Source of the DNA: Myxococcaceae bacterium
GTDB lineage: Bacteria > Myxococcota_A > Polyangia > Polyangiales > Ga0077539
Reading direction: 5' to 3'
Assembly: GCA_004297725.1 (NCBI GenBank)
Contig: SCUS01000003.1
Location: 1-64,000 of the forward strand
DNA: 64,000 bases
Shown here: in pieces, positions 57,439-64,000 of the stretch
Layout of the letters: every line of letters begins with the position of its first letter
Numbering within the stretch: position 1 is the stretch's first letter
Position numbers and translations under genes: made by a program
Notes under the pieces: generated by a model
What the model saw: the letters and a program-made list of their open reading frames with translations, nothing else
What the model was told of the DNA's origin: nothing
Databases searched by the model: none

Positions 57439-58944
57439 TTGGCATCCCTGCGCGACACCATTCAGCACCGGCTCTCCCGCGAGCGCGGAACGCTCTACCG
57501 CGACGCCCCCTTCCGGGTCGCCCTGACCTACCCATCGCCCTACCGGGTCGGCATGTCGTCCCTGGGTTACCAGGTGATGTATCGCGAGCTCAACAGCCGC
57601 GACGACCTGGTGGCCGAGCGGGCCTTCGCCCCGGACGACTTCGCCCAGGCGCGCAAGCACCGGGAGACGGTGCTCACCTACGAGTCCATGCGCCCGCTGG
57701 GCGACCACGCCGTCGTCGCCCTCTCGGTGGCCTACGAGAACGAGCTCGGCGGGGTCATCGAGACCCTCGAGCTGGGCGGCATCCCCGCGCTGCGCGAGGA
57801 GCGAAACCCCAGGCGCCACCCCTTCGTGCTGATGGGCGGGCCCCTCACCTTCTCCAACCCGACGCCCCTCGCGGCCTACGCCGACGCCGTGGTCATGGGC
57901 GAGGGCGAGCAGGTGGTGCACGACGTGATGGACATCCTCACGTCCGAGCTCGACCCCGAGGTGAGGCTCAAGAAGCTCGCCGATCACCCCAACGTGTGGG
58001 TCCCGGCGGTGCACGGCGAGGCGCTGGCGAAGATCGCCGCGGCCGACAACGAGACCAAGCTCCCGGCCTACGCGCAGATCATGACGCCCGACACGGAGCT
58101 GTCGGACATGTTCCTGGTGGAGACCGAGCGGGGGTGCTCGCGGCGGTGCCAGTACTGCGTGATGCGAAGGAGCACCAACGGCGGCATGCGCCTCGCGACG
58201 ATGGAGAGCATCCTCGCCCGCGTCCCCGCCGACGCGAAGAAGGTCGGCCTCGTGGGCGCCGCGGTGAGCGACCACCCCCGCATCATCGAGATCATCGACG
58301 CCTTCGTCGACCGGGGCATGGGCGTCGGCCTCTCGTCGCTGCGCCCCGACCGCATGACCGACCGCTTCGTCGCGGCCCTGAAGCGCGGCGGCTACCGCAC
58401 GCTCACCACCGCCATGGACGGCCCCAGCGAGCGCCTCCGGGGGATGCTCGAGCGCCACGCCAAGATCAAGCACATCGAGCGCGCCGCCGAGCACGCCCGC
58501 GCCAACGGCATGCTGACCATGAAGCTCTACCTGATGGTGGGCCTGCCCTCGGAGACCGACGACGACATCGACGAGTGCGTGGAGTTCGTCTCCGGGCTCA
58601 GCAAGGTGATCCCCATCGCGCTGGGCATCGCGCCCTTCGTGTCGAAGCGAAACACCCCCCTCGACGGCCTCGGCTTCGCCGGCATCGACGTGGTGGAGCA
58701 CCGGCTCGACCGGCTGCGCCGTGGACTGAAGGGCCGGGCCGAGGTGCGCCCCACCAGCGCGCGCTGGGCGTGGATCGAGTGGGTGCTCGCCCAGGGCGGA
58801 GAGAAGGCCGGGCGCGCGGTCTACGACGCGACGAAGGCGGGAGGGCGCTTCGCGGACTACCAGCGGGCCTTCGAGGCGGCGGAGGTGGTCCCGAAGCGGA
58901 AGAAGCTGTCGGTGCTGCGCTCCGAAGCCGGCGCGGGGAGCTGA
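57439..58944 (+). CDS. Radical SAM protein with N-terminal B12-binding-like region
   Basis: A 501-residue enzyme. The N-terminal part (about 25-190) resembles cobalamin-binding radical SAM proteins (RVALTYPSPYRVGMSSLGYQ, PFVLMGGPLTFSNPTPLAAY, VVMGEGEQVVHDVMD). The radical SAM cluster is ERGCSRRCQYCVMRRSTNGG with CxxxCxxC, binding 4Fe-4S and SAM. LYLMVGLPSETDDDIDECVE lies near the end of the barrel. No ATG fits; TTG 57439 is proposed. Reaction unknown; methylation or tRNA/protein modification are common in this group. Confidence 0.82.
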   Translation: MASLRDTIQHRLSRERGTLYRDAPFRVALTYPSPYRVGMSSLGYQVMYRELNSRDDLVAERAFAPDDFAQARKHRETVLTYESMRPLGDHAVVALSVAYENELGGVIETLELGGIPALREERNPRRHPFVLMGGPLTFSNPTPLAAYADAVVMGEGEQVVHDVMDILTSELDPEVRLKKLADHPNVWVPAVHGEALAKIAAADNETKLPAYAQIMTPDTELSDMFLVETERGCSRRCQYCVMRRSTNGGMRLATMESILARVPADAKKVGLVGAAVSDHPRIIEIIDAFVDRGMGVGLSSLRPDRMTDRFVAALKRGGYRTLTTAMDGPSERLRGMLERHAKIKHIERAAEHARANGMLTMKLYLMVGLPSETDDDIDECVEFVSGLSKVIPIALGIAPFVSKRNTPLDGLGFAGIDVVEHRLDRLRRGLKGRAEVRPTSARWAWIEWVLAQGGEKAGRAVYDATKAGGRFADYQRAFEAAEVVPKRKKLSVLRSEAGAGS

Positions 58945-58950
58945 CGTCCG

Positions 58951-60381
58951 GTGGCGGAGTCGTGGGAGTCGGTGGAGCGCACGGCCGCGGCGACGATCGA
59001 CGCCGTGGCGGACGTGCGACGGTGCGCCCTGGAGGGCGAGACCCCATTGCCGCAGCGGTGGCCCGGGCCTGAGGGGCTGACGCGCACGGCGAAGGAGCTC
59101 GTCGAGGTCGACCGCGCGAGGGCGGTGCTGGTGGCCGAGGCGGCGGTGTGGATGGCGCTTCGGGCGCCGTGGGCGCGCTACCGGGCCGCGATGGCGAAGG
59201 CGCCGGTGAGGCTGCGGGCGGACGACGGCGCGGTGCCGTGGGCGGCGCTGCCCGGGGCCGTGGGCGCGGAGCCGAGTCGGACGCGGAGGGAGCTGCTCCA
59301 GGCGGCGGGCGACAAGGGGGCGGTCGCGCTGCGCGACGAGGCCCGCGACGTGGTGGACGCGCTGCGAGAGGTGACCGCGGCGCTGGGCGGCGGGCTCACC
59401 GACGCGCTCGGGATGGGCGACGTCGACGAGGACGCGGCGGCGCTGCTGGAGGAGACCGACGACGCCTTCGAGGAGCTCGACGCGTGGGCCGCGAAGGAGG
59501 GGGAGTGCGACCCCGCGAGGCTCACCTGGGCCGATCGATTGCACCTGGGGGTAGGCCCTGCGCTGCGGCGGGAGATCCCCTCGGGGAGCCTCGGGCTGCT
59601 GGGCACCGCGTGGCTCGCGAGGATCGACCTGGAGTCGGCGCAGCGGGGGATCGTGGACGCCCGAGGGGCGGCGGCGCTGCACGCGGAGGGCGTCGAGGCG
59701 TGGGTGATCGAGCCCGGGCGGCGGGCACTCGTGCTGGGGCGGCCGAGGGCGCTCGGGTCGGACGCGGGCGAGGTGCTGGGCGCGCTCGCGGTGTGCGCCG
59801 CGGGGGTGACCGCGGCGGGGCTCTCGGCGGGTCAACAGCGGGGCGTGCATCGGGTGCTCGACGGCGCGGCGCACGCGCTGGGTCGGTGGCTGCTGACGGA
59901 GCCGGGCTTCCTGGCGAGGGACGCGGGGCTGAGCGGGGCGGCGAGGGAGCGGACGCTGCGGTCGGCGCTTCACGCGGAGCTCGCGCGGATGCGCTGGGAC
60001 GCGGCGGTGGCGCGCTTCACGGCGACGGCGATGCGGCGCGAGCCGGGGATGGCCGAGCGCTTCGGGGCGGAGCTGGGACGCGCGGTGGGGGCGGCGCCGT
60101 CGCCGACCTGGGCGGTGCACCTGGTGGCGAGGGCGATGGAGCCGGGCGGCGCGTGGCCGGGGCGATCGGCCGGGAGGGTGGCCGGGCTCTGGTGCGCGGT
60201 CGCGACGAGGGCGCGGCTGCGGGAGCGCTGCGACGAGGACTGGTTTCGCAACCCCCGGTCGGGCGCGGTGCTTCGGGGGGCGTGGGACGAGCTGCGGGCC
60301 GTCGGGCCGACGCGCGACCTCGCCAGCGAGCGGGCGGAGCTGCGTCGCTGGCTCACCGCGGCGATGAAGCAGTCGGGCTAG
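58951..60381 (+). CDS. Mostly helical protein of unknown function
   Basis: A 476-residue soluble, Ala/Arg-rich helical protein. Neither a metal motif nor a membrane segment is seen. GTG 58951 lies 6 bases after the radical SAM stop, so the two are probably one operon. Acidic stretches (DVDEDAAALLEETDDAFEEL) lie in the middle. Its end overlaps the AgmX-type gene by 4 bases on the other strand. No family recognised. Confidence 0.72.
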   Translation: MAESWESVERTAAATIDAVADVRRCALEGETPLPQRWPGPEGLTRTAKELVEVDRARAVLVAEAAVWMALRAPWARYRAAMAKAPVRLRADDGAVPWAALPGAVGAEPSRTRRELLQAAGDKGAVALRDEARDVVDALREVTAALGGGLTDALGMGDVDEDAAALLEETDDAFEELDAWAAKEGECDPARLTWADRLHLGVGPALRREIPSGSLGLLGTAWLARIDLESAQRGIVDARGAAALHAEGVEAWVIEPGRRALVLGRPRALGSDAGEVLGALAVCAAGVTAAGLSAGQQRGVHRVLDGAAHALGRWLLTEPGFLARDAGLSGAARERTLRSALHAELARMRWDAAVARFTATAMRREPGMAERFGAELGRAVGAAPSPTWAVHLVARAMEPGGAWPGRSAGRVAGLWCAVATRARLRERCDEDWFRNPRSGAVLRGAWDELRAVGPTRDLASERAELRRWLTAAMKQSG

Positions 60382-61442
60382 CGCGACGAGCCGAAGCGCA
60401 TCGGGTAGTCGACCTCGACCTCGCCGCCCTCGGGCCGGGGGTAGCGCCAGCTCTGCACGCTGGTCTGCACGCAGCGGGTGAGGGCCGGGGTGCGGGCGCT
60501 GTCGGAGATGACCCGGGTGTTGCGGACGTGGCCGTCCTCGCCGATGCGCACGCGCATCACGATCACCCCCGAGACGGGCGTGTCGTTGCGGGTGGCGTTG
60601 GAGTAGCAGCTCGCGATCTGAGAGCGGTAGTGGTCGTAGACGAAGCGAAACGCCGCCGGGTCCATGTGCCCCGTGGCGTCGGTCTCGTCGCCCAGGCGGA
60701 AGCCGCTGCCGGCGGGGGTGCCGGGGACTCGCTCCCGCACGCCGCCGGGCTCCGCAGGGAGGGGCGCGCTCGGGGCGGTCGGGCTCGTCGGCGCGGGATC
60801 GGCGCCGGTCGGGCTCGTCGGGGTCGCGGCGCTGCCGGTCGGGGTCGTCGGGGTCGTCGGGGTCGTCGGGGTCGTCGGGGTCGCGGCGCTGCCGGTCGGG
60901 GTCGGCGCCTCGTCCGGCTCGGGATTACCGGTCGGTGTATTCCCCGTCGGGGTCGTCGGGCGGGAGGGCGCCGGGCGCTCATTGCTGGCCACGGTGGTCG
61001 GGCGGGCGTGCGCCGGAGCGGCTGCGGTCGGGCGCGCGGCGCGGGTCGGCCGCGAGGGGGAGTCGGGCGAGCCGGGCGGCTCGGCGAGTCCGCCGTCGGG
61101 GCCGGGCTCCGCGGAGGTCACCGAGGAGGGCTCGCCGAAGAGGCCGACCGGGGTCACCGGCGGCTGCGCGGAGTTCTGTCCGAGGGTCTTCCAGGCCGCG
61201 AGCGCGCCGAGGCCGAGGCACCCGAGCCCGACGCCCAGCAGCATCGCGACGAGGGTGCGCTTCGAGGGCCCCACCATCGGCAGCTCGATGCGATCGCCGG
61301 TGCCCTGAGCCGTCGGGGCGCGCGTCACGCCGCTGCCCTGCGCGGTGCTCACCGCCCCGCCTGGAGCGAGCAGCGTCGCCCCGCACTGGTTGCAGAAGCG
61401 TGACCCATCGGGGTTGGAACCACCGCACGTAGGACAGAACAT
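60378..61442 (-). CDS. AgmX/PglI-type protein with zinc ribbon and TonB-like end
   Basis: A 354-residue membrane protein. FCPTCGGSNPDGSRFCNQCG is an N-terminal zinc ribbon. The membrane helix is TLVAMLLGVGLGCLGLGALA (about 63-83). A Pro/Thr-rich linker with repeats of TPTTPTT and TPTGSAA follows, coded by short GGGGTCGTC-type units. The C-terminal 100 residues are the AgmX/PglI domain (YDHYRSQIASCYSNATRN, VSGVIVMRVRIGEDGHVRNT), related to TonB C-termini. Such proteins are linked to gliding and envelope spanning in myxobacteria. Overlaps the helical protein gene by 4 bases. Confidence 0.85.
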   Translation of the reverse strand: MFCPTCGGSNPDGSRFCNQCGATLLAPGGAVSTAQGSGVTRAPTAQGTGDRIELPMVGPSKRTLVAMLLGVGLGCLGLGALAAWKTLGQNSAQPPVTPVGLFGEPSSVTSAEPGPDGGLAEPPGSPDSPSRPTRAARPTAAAPAHARPTTVASNERPAPSRPTTPTGNTPTGNPEPDEAPTPTGSAATPTTPTTPTTPTTPTGSAATPTSPTGADPAPTSPTAPSAPLPAEPGGVRERVPGTPAGSGFRLGDETDATGHMDPAAFRFVYDHYRSQIASCYSNATRNDTPVSGVIVMRVRIGEDGHVRNTRVISDSARTPALTRCVQTSVQSWRYPRPEGGEVEVDYPMRFGSSR

Positions 61443-61524
61443 CGTTGGTGACGCTAACGGACGCGCCGCGCCCCCACAACGTTCACGGATGGCGCCAACG
61501 AGTCTCCGCGGCGCGCGACGCGAG

Positions 61525-64000
61525 TCAGGCGCCCTTCTTCATCGCCAGCCGCTGCGCGATGACCTCGAGGACCTCCCCGTCGGTGGACGCGCGGCGCAGG
61601 CGCTCCCGCGCCGACTCTTCGCTGATCACGTTGGCGATCTGCCCCAGCAGGGCGATCTGCACCTCGGGCTGCTCGACCGGCGTCACCAGCAGGAACACCA
61701 GCCGCACCGGCTCGTCGGGCGGCGGCGAGAAGGCGACCCCCTCGGAGGAGCGCCCGAACACCACCCGCGGGGTCGTGAGCCCTGGGACCCGCGCGTGCGG
61801 GAGCGCCACGCCGACGCCCAGGTCGGTCGACAGCTCGGCCTCGCGCGCCAGCGCCCGGTCGGCGATCGCGGCGTCCCTGGAGACGGCGCCGGGCGGCAGC
61901 GCCGAGGCCATCTCCCGCACCACCGCCTCGCGGGTGCGCCCTCGAAGCGCCAGCACCAGCCCGCCGGCCTTCAGCGCGTCGAGGAGCGAGGTCTCCGCCT
62001 CGTGGGGGTACTCGTCCTCGATGCGGCCGACCACCTGCTCCAGGATGTCTTCGAGGGTGATGAGGCCCAGCAGGCTGCCCTCGTGCTCGACCGCGCACAC
62101 CGTCGCGCCTTCGCCCTGCATCCAGAGCAGCGTCGACTCCACGTCGTCGTCCGGGCGAACCGCCCGCAGCGGGCGCACGAAGCGCGTCCAGTCCTCGTCC
62201 GCCGCGGCCACGGCGATCAGGTCGCGGGCGAGCAGGTAGCCCTGCACCGCGCCCGTCTCGGGGTCGACCACCGGCCAGCGGGAGAAGCGCTTCTGGGAGA
62301 TCTGCCGCAGCACCTCGTCCCGGCTGGCCTTCGCGGAGAGGTGCCACACGCGGTTCCACGGCACCATCACGCTCCGCACGCGCTGCGTACGGATGTTGGC
62401 CATGTTCTCGCGGATGAGCTGCAGCCGCAGGTCGCGCACCTTGCGCTCGGCGGCCTCGTGGCGCACCCCCGTGTCGGCGAGCACCAGCCGGGCGAGCCCC
62501 ACCGCCGCCTCGGCCTCCTCGAAGACCGCCGCCGCGACGCCCGCCCGCTCGAGGTCCTCCCGCTCGCTGAGGTACCGCGCCCTCACCAGCATCCGCGCGT
62601 TGGGGTTGAGGGCCCTCACCGAGGCGACGATGGTGGCCCGGTCGGCGGCGTGCGGCAGCGTCAGCACGACGTGCGAGGCGCGCCTCACCCCCGCCTGCTC
62701 GAGGATGCCCTCGTGCGACGCGTCGCCGTAGATCGCCCGCTGGCCCGACTCGTTGAGCCCGGACACCACGTCCAGGTTGAGGTCGATCACCACCGTGGTC
62801 ATGCCCGCGTCCCGCAGCAGGCTGTGCACCGAGCGCCCCACCGGGCCGAAGCCCACCACCACCGCGATGCGCTCTCCGACCGCGGTCGCCCCGAGCGCCG
62901 CCGCCGCGGCGAGGTTGGTCTTGCGAGCCCTGCGCTCGGCGCGGCCGTTGAGCAGGGTCCAGAGCTTCGGGCGGGCCCGCAGCCAGTCCTCGATGCGCGG
63001 CAGCGAGCGGAAGATCAGGGGGTTTACCGCGATCGAGACGATGGCCGAGGCGACGAGCATGGTGTGCCCCGCGTCGGACATCAGCCCGTGCCTGCGGGCG
63101 ACGTCCGAGAGGATGAACGAGAACTCGCCGATCTGGCTCAGGCCCACCGCCACCGTGAGCGCGGTGCGCGCCGAGTGGCCCAACAGAACCACGATGACCA
63201 GCGCGGTGAGCGGCTTGACCAGCAGGATGATCCCCAGCGCGGCCACCACCAGCAGCGGCGCCCGGAAGATGAACGCCGGGTCGAAGAGCATTCCCACGGA
63301 GACGAAGAAGAGCACCGCGAAGGCGTCGCGCATCGGCAGCGCGTCGGCGGCGGCCTGGTGGCTCACCGGCGACTGGGCCACCACGGTGCCCGCGAGGAAG
63401 GCCCCGAGGGCCATCGAGGCGCCGAAGAAGTGGTAGGCGCCCGCGGCGATGGCGATGGAGAACACCAGCACCGTGAGGGTGAAGAGCTCGCGAGAGCGCA
63501 GCCTGGCGACGCGCGTCAGCACCCAGGGCACGGCCCTCGCGCCGACGAGGAGCACCAGCGCCACCAGGGCGGTCAGCTTGAGGAGCGCGACGCCCAGCGC
63601 GGCCCAGAGCGACGCGCCCGGCGTGCGGCCCTCGCCCAGCATGGGGAGCACCACGAGGAGCACGATGGTGAAGATGTCCTCGACGATGAGCCAGCCCACG
63701 GCGGCGTGCCCCTGGGGGGAGTTCATCAGGTCGGCGTCCATCAGCACCCGCATGAGGACCACCGTGCTGGCCACGGACATCGCCATGCCGATCACGACCC
63801 CCGTCTTCAGCGGCAGGCCGAGCAGCGTGAACACGGCGACGGCGGCCAGCGTCGCCACGAGGCTCTGGCCGACCGCCCCGGGGATGGCCACGCCCTTCAC
63901 GGCGATCAGGTCTTTGATCTGGAAGTGCAGCCCGACGCCGAACATCAGCAGGATGACGCCCACCTCGGCGAGCTGCTGGGCGATCTGCAGGTCGCCCGCG
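61525..64000 (-). CDS. Partial: CPA2 antiporter fused to TrkA-N, CBS and PTS EIIA domains
   Basis: At least 825 residues; the start lies past the right edge. The visible part begins inside the CPA2 antiporter (GVILLMFGVGLHFQIKDL, VASTVVLMRVLMD, WLIVEDIFTIVLLVVLPML, GLSQIGEFSFIL), similar to KefB/RosB and YbaL. Then come a TrkA-N domain (IAVVVGFGPVGRSVHSLLRD), a paired CBS domain (VMVPWNRVWHL, VEHEGSLLGLITLEDILEQV) and, at the end, a PTS EIIA type 2 domain with its phosphorylatable His in VALPHARVPGL. K+ or Na+/H+ exchange is likely, gated by nucleotide binding and by PTS phosphorylation. Confidence 0.85.
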   Translation of the reverse strand, partial: AGDLQIAQQLAEVGVILLMFGVGLHFQIKDLIAVKGVAIPGAVGQSLVATLAAVAVFTLLGLPLKTGVVIGMAMSVASTVVLMRVLMDADLMNSPQGHAAVGWLIVEDIFTIVLLVVLPMLGEGRTPGASLWAALGVALLKLTALVALVLLVGARAVPWVLTRVARLRSRELFTLTVLVFSIAIAAGAYHFFGASMALGAFLAGTVVAQSPVSHQAAADALPMRDAFAVLFFVSVGMLFDPAFIFRAPLLVVAALGIILLVKPLTALVIVVLLGHSARTALTVAVGLSQIGEFSFILSDVARRHGLMSDAGHTMLVASAIVSIAVNPLIFRSLPRIEDWLRARPKLWTLLNGRAERRARKTNLAAAAALGATAVGERIAVVVGFGPVGRSVHSLLRDAGMTTVVIDLNLDVVSGLNESGQRAIYGDASHEGILEQAGVRRASHVVLTLPHAADRATIVASVRALNPNARMLVRARYLSEREDLERAGVAAAVFEEAEAAVGLARLVLADTGVRHEAAERKVRDLRLQLIRENMANIRTQRVRSVMVPWNRVWHLSAKASRDEVLRQISQKRFSRWPVVDPETGAVQGYLLARDLIAVAAADEDWTRFVRPLRAVRPDDDVESTLLWMQGEGATVCAVEHEGSLLGLITLEDILEQVVGRIEDEYPHEAETSLLDALKAGGLVLALRGRTREAVVREMASALPPGAVSRDAAIADRALAREAELSTDLGVGVALPHARVPGLTTPRVVFGRSSEGVAFSPPPDEPVRLVFLLVTPVEQPEVQIALLGQIANVISEESARERLRRASTDGEVLEVIAQRLAMKKGA

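Overview
The window reads as chromosome from a high-GC deltaproteobacterial predator or soil bacterium, most probably a myxobacterium (Polyangia/Myxococcota). The signs are GC-rich third positions throughout, Hanks-type kinases with an HRDLSPEN loop, several lipoproteins with Asp/Pro-rich linkers after the lipobox, a MYXO-CTERM-like C-terminus (gene ending at 36809), an AgmX/PglI-type C-terminal domain, and a DUF2169/DUF4150/DUF3540/pentapeptide VgrG island. I saw no rRNA, tRNA or CRISPR array and no insertion sequence. Genus cannot be decided from this sequence.

Layout. 1-447 is non-coding, with a 34-35 bp tandem repeat and then three tandem 22-bp palindromes. 448-7134 is a tight six-gene cluster: TPR/beta-barrel protein, PqqD-like protein, ATP-grasp enzyme, fold-III PLP decarboxylase, urea-transporter/M23 fusion and TPR protein. 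Four of the five junctions overlap. 7142-10517 (minus) holds a flavin-binding protein, an NAD-dependent epimerase and a GMC oxidoreductase; a perfect 109-bp inverted repeat lies between the last two. 10759-15921 has an alternative sigma factor whose ribosome-binding site sits inside a hairpin, then priA, a beta-propeller-like protein and a universal stress protein. 15931-16247 holds two different intergenic repeat families.

16268-30535 carries a long Cys-rich repeat lipoprotein, an unknown exported protein, a four-gene operon around a double-headed Ser/Thr kinase, mutY, a small membrane protein, a metzincin-like lipoprotein, a LEA/WHy lipoprotein and a CASTOR/POLLUX-like channel. 30541-36840 carries an FGE-fold lipoprotein, a methyltransferase, a Phd/VapC toxin-antitoxin pair, an ACT-malic enzyme, an HSL-type esterase and an Asp-rich lipoprotein. 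Two matching paired-palindrome sites precede the methyltransferase and the malic enzyme.

36809-38695 is an M23/MYXO-CTERM protein. 38711-52798 is an orphan type VI secretion (T6SS) spike island: a shortened VgrG, DUF3540, a DUF4150 PAAR-like tip, DUF2169 with pentapeptide repeats, a Cys-pair protein, three paralogous beta-solenoid-like proteins, a second pentapeptide protein and a possible cargo. No T6SS sheath, baseplate or ATPase gene is present here. 52883-64000 carries an esterase-like lipoprotein, parAB, a 51-residue acidic protein, a radical SAM enzyme, an unknown protein, the AgmX-type protein, and an antiporter/TrkA/CBS/EIIA fusion cut by the window edge.

The two best candidates for an undescribed system are the PqqD/ATP-grasp/decarboxylase/urea-transporter-M23 cluster and the T6SS island. 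In the latter, the needle part missing from VgrG may be supplied by separate beta-solenoid proteins.
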